Assembly: GCF_000746825.1 (NCBI RefSeq)
Contig: NZ_JQIV01000006.1
Location: 806,001-870,000 of the forward strand
Length of the DNA stretch: 64,000 nt
Direction: 5' to 3'
Source: Carnobacterium inhibens subsp. inhibens DSM 13024
GTDB taxonomy: Bacteria; Bacillota; Bacilli; Lactobacillales; Carnobacteriaceae
Shown: piece after piece, positions 27,680 through 36,885 of the stretch
Layout: each line of letters opens with the position of its first letter
Position numbering within the stretch: the first letter of the stretch is position 1
The notes under the pieces: model-generated
What the model saw: only the letters and a program-made list of their open reading frames with translations
What the model was told of the DNA's origin: nothing
Database searches by the model: none
Made by a program: the position numbers and the translations under genes

Positions 27680-29026
27680 TTAATCTTCATTTAATTCGTC
27701 TTTTTCATTATCAGTAGCTGTGTTTAAGCGTTCTACATAAAGACTAACTAAACGTGAACCTTCTACTTTATCAGCTTTTAACAAGTAATTGCGATATTCA
27801 ACATTTGCATTGTCATCTGGCTGAGGAATATTCCCATATTGTGTAATGAAATAACCGGCAATTGAATCCACATCATTTGATTCAATCTCAGTTCCAAAGT
27901 ATTCATTGAATTTTGATAATTGAGTCGAACCATCTACTAAATAAATACTTTCAGATACTTTTTCAATCATATTGTACGTTTCGTCGTATTCATCATCAAT
28001 ATCACCGACTATTTCTTCTAATAAATCTTCTAAAGTAACAATTCCGACTACTCCACCATATTCATCATTTAAAACAGCTAATTGATTACGCGTCCGTTTT
28101 AATTCATATAATAAATCGTCAATGTTGATTGTTTCAGGGACAAATAAAGGTTTATTCAAAATATCTTTTAGATCGATTTCATCTAGATTATGTGTAAGAG
28201 AAGCTTTCAATAAGTTTTTAACATGGATGATTCCTATAATGCTATCTTTATCCTCAACGTAAACGGGTACACGTGAATAAGGGATATCCAACAATTGAGG
28301 GATGTTTACTGCACTTCCATCTTCATAATCGATCATGAATGTATCTGTACGAGGAACCATGATCTCTCTTGCCATTTTAGTATCCATTGATAAGATACCT
28401 TTTAACATAGTGAATTCATCTGGATCTATTGCACCAGCTATTTGGCTGTTTTCCAGATAAGCTCGAAATTCATCACGTGTCATTTTTTCTTTTTCTTCCG
28501 TAAAATCTATCGGAGTAAGTCTTTTTAAAATATTTGTTGAAAATGAAAGCAATTTTACAAATGGTTTAAAAATGATTTGAACGACTGAAATTGTACCAGA
28601 AGTAGCACGAGCAACTTCTTCGGCTTTTTGTAAGGCTACTTGTTTTGGATATAACTCCCCAAACACAAGGGTAATATAAGATAGAGCAATCGTCACAACA
28701 AATGTTGCTATTTGTGTCCCACCTGGAATACTTGCTAAATAAGGTTCGAGGCGAGTTGCAAAACTTGTTGCAGCTGATGCACTTGAAAAGAATCCTGCTA
28801 AAGTAATGGCTACTTGTATAGTCGCTAAGAAATTATCTGAATTACTCAACAGCTTCAAGATAGTTATCGATTTTTTATCACCTTTGGCTGCCTTTTCTCT
28901 TATTTTTCCTTGATCTATTGATACAAATGCCATTTCCGCTGATGCGAAAAATGCATTGATTGCGGTCAATATAACGATAATTAATATCTGTCCTATCATC
29001 GACTGACTATCGGGGTCTGAATTCAT
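27680..29026 (-). CDS. CNNM/CorC family protein (hemolysin-like, HlyC/TlyC)
   Basis: A 448-residue membrane protein. The DUF21/CNNM domain with four helices covers about 10-190 (MIGQILIIVILTAINAFFASAEMAFVSID in its first part), two CBS domains follow (about 208-335, with REIMVPRTDTFMID and LAVLNDEYGGVVGIVTLEDL), and the C-terminal CorC_HlyC domain ends at about 435. Relatives (YhdP, YrkA, MpfA) take part in magnesium export or tolerance, so ion transport is more likely than hemolysis. Strong RBS GAAGGAG. It is monocistronic between its terminator and the PBP gene. Confidence 0.9.
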   Translation of the reverse strand: MNSDPDSQSMIGQILIIVILTAINAFFASAEMAFVSIDQGKIREKAAKGDKKSITILKLLSNSDNFLATIQVAITLAGFFSSASAATSFATRLEPYLASIPGGTQIATFVVTIALSYITLVFGELYPKQVALQKAEEVARATSGTISVVQIIFKPFVKLLSFSTNILKRLTPIDFTEEKEKMTRDEFRAYLENSQIAGAIDPDEFTMLKGILSMDTKMAREIMVPRTDTFMIDYEDGSAVNIPQLLDIPYSRVPVYVEDKDSIIGIIHVKNLLKASLTHNLDEIDLKDILNKPLFVPETINIDDLLYELKRTRNQLAVLNDEYGGVVGIVTLEDLLEEIVGDIDDEYDETYNMIEKVSESIYLVDGSTQLSKFNEYFGTEIESNDVDSIAGYFITQYGNIPQPDDNANVEYRNYLLKADKVEGSRLVSLYVERLNTATDNEKDELNED

Positions 29027-29113
29027 TTATCATTGTCTCCTTCAAATTTTTCTGTTTTTTTACAAAGTAGAAATAATATACCATTTTTCAAAACAATTTT
29101 CAACTGTTGTTTT

Positions 29114-31165
29114 TTACTGGTATGCTTCCATTTTTTCCAGTACCGGTAACATCTTATCAATCACCGCACCGCTTGATTCTCCTTCAATCATAGCTACCAT
29201 CAAGTAACTGCTGTTTTCGGCATCAAAAGCCATTAAGAAACCATTTGTTTCAGCATCTTCGCCTTCTGTTTCTGATTCTCTTGTTTCAGCTGTACCTGTT
29301 TTGGCTGCTGTTTTTTGATCAATAACAGCTAGTTTATGTGAAGAACCGTATTCTTTTTGCACCGTTTGAACTAAGTCTTCTTTAACAATTGCAGCTGATT
29401 CCGGAGTGACCGGTTGTTTTATTTCTGCCGTTTCTTGATCAGCAGTCAATTTAGGGTATACGAGTTTGCCGTTATTAGCAAAAGGAGTATACGTTACTGC
29501 TTGTTGAATTGGGCTAAGCAACAATTCCCCTTGGCCAAATGCTGTATCTGCCAACATGCCTTCTGAATCTAATGTTCCGCTATTGGATATTTGTGCTGGA
29601 TTCATTGCAATCGGCAACTTCAAATCTTCACCAAATATATACTGCTTCAACCCTGCTTCATAGGTGTCTCTTCCCATATCTAATGCTTGTCGTGCAAAAT
29701 AAATATTATCTGAATACGCAAAAGCATCCGCTAAATTCACACTTGCAACATCTTTTACACGCGTAACTTTATAATCTCCCCATGATTCATCTTTTTGCCA
29801 AGATAATCCACTAATTTCTTGTGTTTCTTCTGGAATAATGGTCCCTGCATCTAAACCAATTCCTGCTGTAACAACTTTAAAAGTTGACCCTGGTGCATAT
29901 CCAGCAGCATAACGCGCTAAAAATGGACTCATCGGATCATCTACATAAGCTTGATACTGTTCTGAACTGATGCCGCTTGACATTAAGTTTGCATCATAAG
30001 ATGGAGTACTGACTAACGCTAATAAACTTCCGTCTATGGGATTCATAAACACAGCAGATCCACTTTGATCCGTTAATTGGTCATATGCAGCTTGTTGTAT
30101 TTCAGCATTGATCGTTAATGTGATGTCTTCCCCATTTTGTACTTCTGTTTCTTGTAGGACCATTTTCAGCTCACCATCATCTGTCAATATCTCAATGCGT
30201 CCGCCTTTTTGTCCTCTTAATCTTTCATCATAAGTCGCTTCTAGTCCAGATTTACCAATAACATCTCCAGTTCTTAAGGTTGGATCTTTTTCGATATCTT
30301 CAGCGGAAACTTCTCCAACATACCCAATCAAATGAGCTGCTGCTTCATTTAAAGGATAAGTACGTGCCGTTACTTCTTGATAAACCACACCAGTAACTTG
30401 CGGCAATTCAGCATCTTGAGGCATTCCTTTAAAAGGAACAAAGCTATCTGGCGTTACCCACCCTTGATCTAATAAACTTTCTAATTCTTCCACTGTAACA
30501 TCGTATGTTTCAGCAATTTTTTCTAAATTTGTTGTCTGTTGATCGCCTTCACCTAAAGCAGAAGGTTGCATTCCAGCTTGCCAAGAAGTGCCTTCTGTTG
30601 CAAGCGGTGAGCCGTTTTTATCTAAAATATCGCCTCTTTCACCTACAGTTGTTGTAAGGGAAACTTTATCTGTTGGTTCCATATCTGGAAATATAAGGTG
30701 TGTGTTCCAGTCTACTTTGTAGCCATCATCAGTTTTAGAAAGTGTCGTTTCGTATTTTTTTTCGTCTAAAGTTCCTAACGCTGTCTCCATATTCACCGTG
30801 TAAGAGAGGTCATAGTGATCAGCGCCCTCATCTTGTGTGACTGTTATATCATCTGATGCGTTTAATTCTGCAGCTCCTACGCCGCCATAAACTGTCTCAT
30901 AACGCTCTGCCATAGATTCTTTTGTGTAGTCAATAGCTGTAAGCGATTCTTCAGAAACCAATTGGCTCATAGCTGTATAGTCTTGTTCTTCTAAAGCTGT
31001 AATAAACGAATCAGCCACTTCCATAGCTGCTTTTTCATCTCTTGCTTCAGCCCAAATTGAATAGCCTATGATTCCTACACCGATTAGGGCAAGAACAGCA
31101 ACAATTATTGCAATTAAAAGCCACAATGGACGCTTTTTCTCACTCTTTTTCCTTGTATTTTTCAT
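29114..31165 (-). CDS. Class B penicillin-binding protein with MecA_N domain
   Basis: A 683-residue peptidoglycan transpeptidase. A membrane anchor (about 13-37) is followed by an NTF2-like MecA_N domain (45-160), the non-penicillin-binding dimerisation part and the transpeptidase domain. Active-site motifs are complete: Ser427 in STFK (427-430), SDN (485-487) and KTG (622-624). This layout is that of subclass B1 (PBP5 of Enterococcus faecium, PBP4 of E. faecalis, PbpC of Bacillus, PBP2a of staphylococci), often of low beta-lactam affinity. Affinity cannot be judged from sequence alone. It starts 22 bases after the TIM-barrel gene, so both may share a transcript. Confidence 0.93.
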   Translation of the reverse strand: MKNTRKKSEKKRPLWLLIAIIVAVLALIGVGIIGYSIWAEARDEKAAMEVADSFITALEEQDYTAMSQLVSEESLTAIDYTKESMAERYETVYGGVGAAELNASDDITVTQDEGADHYDLSYTVNMETALGTLDEKKYETTLSKTDDGYKVDWNTHLIFPDMEPTDKVSLTTTVGERGDILDKNGSPLATEGTSWQAGMQPSALGEGDQQTTNLEKIAETYDVTVEELESLLDQGWVTPDSFVPFKGMPQDAELPQVTGVVYQEVTARTYPLNEAAAHLIGYVGEVSAEDIEKDPTLRTGDVIGKSGLEATYDERLRGQKGGRIEILTDDGELKMVLQETEVQNGEDITLTINAEIQQAAYDQLTDQSGSAVFMNPIDGSLLALVSTPSYDANLMSSGISSEQYQAYVDDPMSPFLARYAAGYAPGSTFKVVTAGIGLDAGTIIPEETQEISGLSWQKDESWGDYKVTRVKDVASVNLADAFAYSDNIYFARQALDMGRDTYEAGLKQYIFGEDLKLPIAMNPAQISNSGTLDSEGMLADTAFGQGELLLSPIQQAVTYTPFANNGKLVYPKLTADQETAEIKQPVTPESAAIVKEDLVQTVQKEYGSSHKLAVIDQKTAAKTGTAETRESETEGEDAETNGFLMAFDAENSSYLMVAMIEGESSGAVIDKMLPVLEKMEAYQ

Positions 31166-31187
31166 TTTAGCACCTGCTTTTTAATTA

Positions 31188-31901
31188 TTATTTTTTCTCT
31201 TCTAAGTCTTGTCGTTCTTCATACTTGGTTTCTTCTTGACCGCGGTATTTTTTCATTAATTCACTGAATAATTTTCCGTTACTTGGTGGTGTATAAGTAA
31301 TCGCATTGGCACCAGCAGCGATTGTTTCCTTAATGCTTTCTTCTGTTGGCCCACCGGTTGCAATGATCGGAACTTTCGGAAATTCTTTGCGTATCTCACG
31401 CACAATATGAGCTGTTCGTGCAGCTCCACTGACATTCAAAATATCTGCTCCAGCATCCAGTTTTTCTTGAATATCTGTGTATTCTGAAACGATAGTTGAT
31501 ATGATTGGCACATCGACCATCGTATCAACCACACGAATTGTTTCTTTTGGTGTAGGTGAGTTTAATACAACTCCAATACAACCATGTGATTCAGCAAATA
31601 AAGCAATGTTAGCTGAACGATGTCCATTCGTAATACCTCCGCCAACTCCCGCAATAACTGGCATACTGGCTACAGTAGTGATCCCTTGAATGATCGCTGG
31701 ATGAGGTGAAAATGGATAGACAGCAATAACAGCATCCGCATCGTTATTCATAATAATCGCAATATCGGTTGTAAAAATAAGTGATCGAAATCGTTTGCCA
31801 TTTATAATAATACCGCTGGCCGTATCGATTATTTCCGGGACGGAGACATAATGCTTTCTTAAATCAGTCGTAATGCTTGGAGAACCTTTTTTCTCTTCCA
31901 T
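31188..31901 (-). CDS. TIM-barrel protein of unknown activity
   Basis: A 237-residue protein with a predicted beta/alpha barrel: repeated strand-helix units with DADAVIAVYPFSPHPAIIQG, VIAGVGGGITNG, CIGVVLNSPTPKETI, ADILNVSGAA and near the end IIATGGPTEESIKETIAAGA, which has the look of a phosphate-binding loop as in ThiE, NanE or IMPDH-type barrels. The exact family is often labelled just as hydrolase. The tail is a charged Glu/Lys helix. RBS GAAGAGGTG. It is upstream of the PBP gene by 22 bases; the link may be operonic only. Confidence 0.7.
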   Translation of the reverse strand: MEEKKGSPSITTDLRKHYVSVPEIIDTASGIIINGKRFRSLIFTTDIAIIMNNDADAVIAVYPFSPHPAIIQGITTVASMPVIAGVGGGITNGHRSANIALFAESHGCIGVVLNSPTPKETIRVVDTMVDVPIISTIVSEYTDIQEKLDAGADILNVSGAARTAHIVREIRKEFPKVPIIATGGPTEESIKETIAAGANAITYTPPSNGKLFSELMKKYRGQEETKYEERQDLEEKK

Positions 31902-32242
31902 ATTTTCACCTCTTCATTTAATTGTACATCATTCATTTTAACGAATGTTTCCTGCAAATGCTATCGTTCTGCAAAAAAATAAAGCGATTTCTTTTAATTA
32001 AAGTAAAAGGCTGGGACAAAAGTCCTAGCCTCCTCTTTTTATACGAATATTCATTCTAAAACGTGCTCCGAGAAGCAGATCCGACGTCCACTTCGCGAAC
32101 AATGCTCGATGGTCTATGACCATACTGCGCTTATTCGTTCCAGTGATTCGGGTCTAAACGCTTTTTGTCTCACTCTCTCATTTTGTCTATCGAATTGACG
32201 CATACTTTAGAAAGCTTTAAATTCGTTTTTATTCTTCACGGT
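31902..32242. other. Gap with hairpin and GC-richer conserved-looking element
   Basis: No gene is seen. GGCTGGGACAAAAGTCCTAGCC (22 bases, split GGCTGGGAC / GTCCTAGCC) lies at 32011-32032. From about 32061 to 32160 follows DNA with higher GC than its surroundings, with AGAAGCAGATCCGACGTCC and TCGATGGTCTATGACCATA (an inverted repeat TGGTC / GACCA). Both look like an interspersed element of Lactobacillales genomes. Confidence 0.5.
32011..32032 (-). terminator. Terminator-like hairpin after the glucosaminidase gene
   Basis: GGCTGGGAC pairs with GTCCTAGCC around AAAA. On the minus strand TTTTACTTT follows. It lies 210 bases past the glucosaminidase stop, so part of the downstream element would be transcribed. 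Confidence 0.55.
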
Positions 32243-32875
32243 TTAATCATATTGATCTAATTGGTATTGTTCGATCAATCGAATCAATTTCCCAGGATAA
32301 TCTGGATCTGTTGCATAGCCGCTTTCTTGTAAAGCATATGCAGCTTCTTTGTAATCATTGGCTGTTAAAACTTTAGCGTACTGGTTTTCATTCCAAGTCG
32401 TTCCTTTCGCAAACAATTCAGAATGGTCTTCCATAGATTCTTGCCAAGAGGCGTATTTTCTAAAGTCTGCTTTAACTTCGATCCATTCCCCATCAACAAA
32501 TTCTTTGGTCGTCATCGTAACAGTCGGCTCTGTTCCGCCGCCTTTGATGCCGTAATAGTTGTTGTTTTTTATTGACAGCTCACTAGTGCCCCAATCTGAT
32601 TCGAGTATTGCTTGAGCAATACTGATACTAGGTAAGATACCATATTTATCTTGCAGCACTTTTGCATAATCGGCAATTTGGACAATAAATTCTTGTTCTT
32701 CTAATGGTTCATATTGAGTCACTTGATCTTCCGTTATCTCTTGCGCTAAGAAATAAAGCGTTCCAAGAAAGATAAATACAAAACTAAATAGCACAATCAT
32801 GACATAACTAGGCGTTATTCTTCTGTTCAGCTTTTTCTTTTTGTATTTCTTTTTTGATTGATTCTTAAGTGGCAC
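32243..32875 (-). CDS. Membrane-anchored glucosaminidase (GH73)
   Basis: A 210-residue cell wall hydrolase. A basic N-terminus (SKKKYKKKKLNRR) precedes one membrane helix (about 23-44), and the GH73 domain fills about 65-205. Catalytic Glu92 lies in AQAILESDWGTS; NNNYYGIKG (104-112) and YASWQESMEDHSELF are family landmarks. It should cleave the N-acetylglucosaminyl bond in peptidoglycan at the outer membrane face. It has no wall-binding repeats, unlike secreted autolysins. The start is GTG at 32873-32875 after AGAGGAAG. The VanY-like gene upstream is 29 bases away and probably cotranscribed. Confidence 0.9.
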   Translation of the reverse strand: MPLKNQSKKKYKKKKLNRRITPSYVMIVLFSFVFIFLGTLYFLAQEITEDQVTQYEPLEEQEFIVQIADYAKVLQDKYGILPSISIAQAILESDWGTSELSIKNNNYYGIKGGGTEPTVTMTTKEFVDGEWIEVKADFRKYASWQESMEDHSELFAKGTTWNENQYAKVLTANDYKEAAYALQESGYATDPDYPGKLIRLIEQYQLDQYD

Positions 32876-32904
32876 ATTTTTCTTCCTCTCATAAAAAAAC
32901 CAAA

Positions 32905-33717
32905 TTATTTTCCTGCTTCTTTCAGCAAAGCAATATACTCTTCTAAAGCTAAATCATATTTTTTCATATAGGCTGCATTTTCTTTTCCAACATACCGAAA
33001 ATGCCATGACTCATATTCAATACCCGTCTCCGCTTCTTTTCCTTTAGGGAATCGAAGAACAAATCCGTAATCTGCAGCATGCTCAACTAACCAGTGCTGA
33101 GATTCTTGTACATCAAATTCGGCTATTAGTCCTTTTCCGGAATTTAACCATTCAGTGTCCATGACATCAATCGCAAGACCAGTGTGGTGTTCGCTTCCGC
33201 CTGGAATAGCAATATAATCTTCTGTCAATTTTACGGCCTCTTCTTGAGAGTGTCCTTCATCAATATACTTTTGAATACTATTGTTGTAATTTGTTGTTTG
33301 CAATTCAACAGAACGATATGTGGATACCGCAATAATTTCGTGACCATCTTTTTTCCCAGCTTCAGTCAACGCAGTATAATCCTCAATAATTCGTTCGTCA
33401 ACTAGTAAAGGTGAAGCATTGGGTAAGACACTTAAAGGTCTTTCAATAGACTCATCTATTTTTGTCCAGTTATTGACCAATTCCAGGTTCCAATCATTTG
33501 TTGAAACATTTGGCAATTCATCTAACATTGCTTGATGTTCTGCTTCTTCTGCTAATTTTTCCTCTTCTTCTGGAGTTAAGGACTCTACTGAAGAACTAGA
33601 ACTTGTGTCAGAAGCTTTGCTGGATGTACTAGACTGGAAAATTGATTCGGGATTGAATTGTTCACACCCTCCTAATATACCAGATGCTATCAGTAGTAGT
33701 GCTATTTTTTTTTTCAT
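32905..33717 (-). CDS. D-Ala-D-Ala carboxypeptidase lipoprotein (VanY/M15B family)
   Basis: A 270-residue lipoprotein: signal MKKKIALLLIASGILGGC with Cys18 as lipid site, then a Ser-rich linker and an M15B zinc peptidase domain (about 85-265). Zinc ligands are His177 and Asp184 in SEHHTGLAIDV and His239 in ESWHFRYVG, with Glu236 as the catalytic base. It should remove the terminal D-Ala from peptidoglycan stem peptides. VanY homologues of this kind are housekeeping enzymes in many Lactobacillales and do not by themselves imply vancomycin resistance; no vanH, vanA or vanX lies here. The GH73 gene follows, so this is a peptidoglycan-processing pair. Confidence 0.92.
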   Translation of the reverse strand: MKKKIALLLIASGILGGCEQFNPESIFQSSTSSKASDTSSSSSVESLTPEEEEKLAEEAEHQAMLDELPNVSTNDWNLELVNNWTKIDESIERPLSVLPNASPLLVDERIIEDYTALTEAGKKDGHEIIAVSTYRSVELQTTNYNNSIQKYIDEGHSQEEAVKLTEDYIAIPGGSEHHTGLAIDVMDTEWLNSGKGLIAEFDVQESQHWLVEHAADYGFVLRFPKGKEAETGIEYESWHFRYVGKENAAYMKKYDLALEEYIALLKEAGK

Positions 33718-33857
33718 TTTTTAAAGACTCCATTCTTAATTTGCATTGCATGTAAAGGTAGCTGTCCTTTAAGATAGTGTACTTTTACTTTTACTCCTTT
33801 ATAATAACATTAATACACTATAATTTTAATAGGAAATCGACTTTTGGAGGTTTAGAA

Positions 33858-34871
33858 ATGAAAAAGGAAACACTAACCGATCAACTTTACAAAGTGTCTC
33901 AAGGGATCGCTGCAGCAGTTGTCGTAACACTTGGTATTGGTTTATTGATCCAGAGTATTGGCGATCTAGTAGGGTTTACAGTTCTAAGTGTTATTGGTGC
34001 AGTTACAAAAACACTGTTGATTCCAGGTTTAGGAATTGGAATCAGTTATTACTTAAAGACAGACATTTTAACTATGCTGAGTGCGACTGCAGCGGGCGTC
34101 ATTGGTGGTCGTGCTTATACTTTTTCAGAAGGTGTACTTTCTTTAAAAAGTGGTGAGCCCGTGGGAGCTTTAGTTGCTATTGGAATCGCAATTTTTGTTG
34201 GCAAATTTTTATTTAATAAAACACGATTCAATATGGTCCTTGTTCCATTTGCCAGTATATTGATCAGTGGATTAGCAGGTTATGCCTTATCTGCTCCTAT
34301 TGCCTTTATCTTAAATGAGGTTTCTTTGTTGATCACTTCCTCTGTTGCTGGCTTCCCACTTCTATCTTCAATGATTTTAGGATTAGGATTTGGCATGCTG
34401 ATTTTATCGCCAGCTTCATCAGCTGCTATTGCTCTTGCTTTACAATTAGATGGATCTGCTGGAGCTGCTGCGTTGATCGGATGCAGTGTCCAATTCACAG
34501 TATTTGCATTCCTTAGTCTTAAAGACAATGATGCTGGAACTTTTTTAGGCCAATTGATCATTACGCCTAAACTTCAAACAGGAAACATTATTCGACAACC
34601 TAAGCTTGCGTTATTTCCACTCTTATTAGGAGCTCTTTTAGCTCCTATAGGGGTCTTAGTTTTCAACTTAGAGGCTTCAGCTGAAATCGCAGGCATGGGA
34701 TTGTGTGCCTTTGTTTCAATTTTCGGATTGGCATCTTCTCAAGGAATGACTGCTACTTTAGCTTATCTGTTTATCGTCATTGTGTTGCCAGCTCTGTTAA
34801 GTCTTTTATTCAAGCCTTTTTTGATCAAATTAAAGCTTCTCAAACCCGGTGATTTAAAAATCACCATATAA
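33858..34871 (+). CDS. PTS IIC-like membrane protein (PfoR family)
   Basis: A 337-residue membrane protein of the PTS_EIIC_2/PfoR type with about nine helices. Typical pieces are LTDQLYKVSQGIAAAVVVTLGIG near the start, the long Gly/Ala-rich core (AATAAGVIGGRAYTF), and LSPASSAAIALALQL near the middle. PfoR was named for its effect on perfringolysin expression in Clostridium; the transport substrate of the family is not known. The frame opens earlier, but I place the start at 33858, after TTTTGGAGG. It stands alone, divergent from the VanY gene, with its own terminator. Confidence 0.83.
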   Translation: MKKETLTDQLYKVSQGIAAAVVVTLGIGLLIQSIGDLVGFTVLSVIGAVTKTLLIPGLGIGISYYLKTDILTMLSATAAGVIGGRAYTFSEGVLSLKSGEPVGALVAIGIAIFVGKFLFNKTRFNMVLVPFASILISGLAGYALSAPIAFILNEVSLLITSSVAGFPLLSSMILGLGFGMLILSPASSAAIALALQLDGSAGAAALIGCSVQFTVFAFLSLKDNDAGTFLGQLIITPKLQTGNIIRQPKLALFPLLLGALLAPIGVLVFNLEASAEIAGMGLCAFVSIFGLASSQGMTATLAYLFIVIVLPALLSLLFKPFLIKLKLLKPGDLKITI

Positions 34872-34913
34872 ACTAAGAACAGAAAAATTAGCCTAGATCA
34901 GAATTTCAGCAAC

Positions 34914-34950
34914 AAAAAAACGTTCATTTGCGAAAAATGAACGTTTTTTT
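34914..34950 (+). terminator. Terminator of the PfoR-like gene
   Basis: AAAAAACGTTCATTT (34915-34929) pairs with AAATGAACGTTTTTTT (34935-34950) around a short loop. Confidence 0.92.
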
Positions 34951-35121
34951 GGTTGTATAGTAGATTTCCTGGCTAAACTGTCTTTATTTTTTTACTTGAG
35001 GTTAAAATAGCACCCATCATGACGAAAAAGTGAAGCAAGAAAAAGTATTCACTCTTACATGAACGATCGAAAAAAAATGAAAGACTAAACTAACCGTTTT
35101 TTTACGGAGCTAAACGGAACA

Positions 35122-35649
35122 TTACGTATCCTGTATATTTTGATTAAACCATTCTAACAAGTTTAGCTTGTCTGTTTTAATTTGTTGCTGGATGACTCCT
35201 GGCAAGCGCAATTCAATAATATCTTTGTAGCTCCAAAAGTCATAACCAATTTCAATTCTAAGAATCGTCGTATTTTGTTTTCGATGATGCTCAGTTAATT
35301 GATCTTCATTTTCTCTTTTGAATTCTAGTTTAGCCATACCACTGTTTACCCAAGTTTGTGCAACATGAAATTTAATGGCTAGATATTCATTAACGGGATT
35401 AGCTTTAACTTCTGGAAAAAATGTAGCATTTCGACAAACTTTTTGGACTAACATCCATTCATACTCGGTAAATAAACGCGAAATCTTATTCATATTTTCA
35501 GGTTTTAACCCTTGATTGCCTTTCTTCCAGCGATCCCAACTTTGTGGTGAAATCCCTAATTGGGAGGTGTAAAAAGCTTTTTCGCTGACAAACTGTTCTT
35601 TGATGGCTCTTAAAACAATTTCTACTAATGATTCGTGCATATCCATCAT
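35122..35649 (-). CDS. Putative helix-turn-helix protein, unknown function
   Basis: A 175-residue protein. The N-terminal part reads like a HTH: LVEIVLRAIKEQFVSEKAF, then GISPQSWDRWKKGNQGLK (about 32-49), with ISRLFTEYEW after it. The rest (about 75-170) has no match I recognise, and contains an acidic-basic mix and IELRLPGVIQQQI. There is no membrane helix. It may be a regulator of the neighbouring genes, but no target is visible. The exact start is unclear: AAGGAG is followed by ATG ATG GAT ATG. About 25 bases past its stop lies another repeat-like CGTATCCTG end. Confidence 0.55.
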   Translation of the reverse strand: MMDMHESLVEIVLRAIKEQFVSEKAFYTSQLGISPQSWDRWKKGNQGLKPENMNKISRLFTEYEWMLVQKVCRNATFFPEVKANPVNEYLAIKFHVAQTWVNSGMAKLEFKRENEDQLTEHHRKQNTTILRIEIGYDFWSYKDIIELRLPGVIQQQIKTDKLNLLEWFNQNIQDT

Positions 35650-35834
35650 TCTCCTTTCAATAATAAATAAATTCGAATAAGTGCTACTTTCATTTTACAC
35701 CTACTACGTTAACTTTCAAATTTAACGCTTTCATTTCCTGAAAAAAGAACATTCATCCATTCTTCTTTCACTAATTTGTTTTTCAATGGTAAAATACAAT
35801 TGACAGCGTTTAAATATCAATTAGGAGGTTTTTT

Positions 35835-36803
35835 ATGAAAAAATTAAATTGGGGTATTTTAGGTTTAGGCCAAATTGCGAATGAATTTGCAGAGGTATTT
35901 GATGTGGAGAATGCCGTTCTTTATGCGGCTGGTTCACGGAATGACGAAAAAGCAGCTGAATTTGCTGGGAAATATGGAATTGAAAAATCGTATGGTTCTT
36001 ACGATGCACTATTAGCTGATCCAGCTATCGATGTGGTATACATTGCTACACCACATAGCCACCATGCTGATTTGATCATACAAAGTTTAGAACAAGGAAA
36101 GCATGTTTTATCAGAAAAAGCGATCACTATGAATAATGATCAGTTAACTCAAGCAATGACATTAGCAAAAGAAAAAAAGCTAGTCTTAGCTGAAGCTATG
36201 GTTATTTACCATATGCCGCTTTATCGCAAGCTAAAAGAAATTTCTCAAAATGGTTCTCTTGGCAAATTAAAAATGATTCAAGTCTCTTTTGGAAGCTTAA
36301 AAGAAGAAGATCCAACCAACCGCTTTTTCAATAAAGATTTAGCTGGAGGAGCCTTATTGGATATAGGAATTTATGCTTTATCCTTTGCTCGCTTTTTCTT
36401 AACAAGTCAACCACATGAAGTTTTAACAACTATGAATTTTTACGAAACAGGTGTTGATGAACAATCAGGAATTTTATTAAAAAATGATCAAAATGAAATT
36501 GCATCAATTTCGCTTACCTTTAGAGCTAAGATGCCAAAATTGGGCATTGTGGCATTCGAAAATGGTTTTATTACGGTTAATGATTTCCCACGAGCAGATA
36601 AAGCAATCCTAACCAAACCTGACGGATCTGTAGAAACCATTGAAGCAGGCGATATTAACCAAGCTATGAATTATGAAATAGCGGATATAACCAATATGAT
36701 CTTATCCGATAGTTCTGATGCTTCACTTGCTCTTACTCATGATGTCATGGAGATCATGGATACTTTAAGAAAAGATTGGGGTCTGCATTACGACTTTGAA
36801 TAA
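35835..36803 (+). CDS. Gfo/Idh/MocA family oxidoreductase
   Basis: A 322-residue NAD(P)-dependent sugar- or inositol-type dehydrogenase. The Rossmann loop is GILGLGQIANEFAE (7-20); YIATPHSHHADLI (68-80) and SEKAITMNNDQ follow. The usual catalytic EKP triplet here reads EKA, one substitution away. The C-terminal beta-sheet domain (about 125-320) is complete. RBS AGGAGG. It stands alone, convergent with the DUF1002 gene. A cre-like sequence (TGAAAGCGTTAAAT on the minus strand, about 35717-35731) lies 110 bases upstream; catabolite control is possible but not shown. Confidence 0.9.
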   Translation: MKKLNWGILGLGQIANEFAEVFDVENAVLYAAGSRNDEKAAEFAGKYGIEKSYGSYDALLADPAIDVVYIATPHSHHADLIIQSLEQGKHVLSEKAITMNNDQLTQAMTLAKEKKLVLAEAMVIYHMPLYRKLKEISQNGSLGKLKMIQVSFGSLKEEDPTNRFFNKDLAGGALLDIGIYALSFARFFLTSQPHEVLTTMNFYETGVDEQSGILLKNDQNEIASISLTFRAKMPKLGIVAFENGFITVNDFPRADKAILTKPDGSVETIEAGDINQAMNYEIADITNMILSDSSDASLALTHDVMEIMDTLRKDWGLHYDFE

Positions 36804-36824
36804 TCCTTATTTTAACCTTTACAC

Positions 36825-36872
36825 AAAAAAAGCTAATGATCTGTCCTGTTTGGACAGTGCCATTAGCTTTTT
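36825..36872. terminator. Bidirectional terminator between Gfo/Idh and DUF1002 genes
   Basis: AAAAAAGCTAATG pairs with CATTAGCTTTTT (36861-36872), and inner TGTCC pairs with GGACA. A/T runs flank both sides between convergent genes. Confidence 0.9.
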
Positions 36873-36885
36873 ACTCTTCTCTTTA

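Noticed and set aside
27680-29026. Hemolysin
   Set aside because: The name HlyC/TlyC is historical; DUF21, CBS and CorC domains indicate a divalent-cation protein.
29114-31165. Acquired mecA-type resistance gene
   Set aside because: The MecA_N domain is normal for chromosomal subclass B1 PBPs; there is no mobile element, mecR or mecI around it.
32905-33717. Vancomycin resistance cluster
   Set aside because: A VanY-like and a VanZ-like gene are present far apart, but no vanH, vanA/B, vanX, vanS or vanR; both are common in sensitive Lactobacillales.
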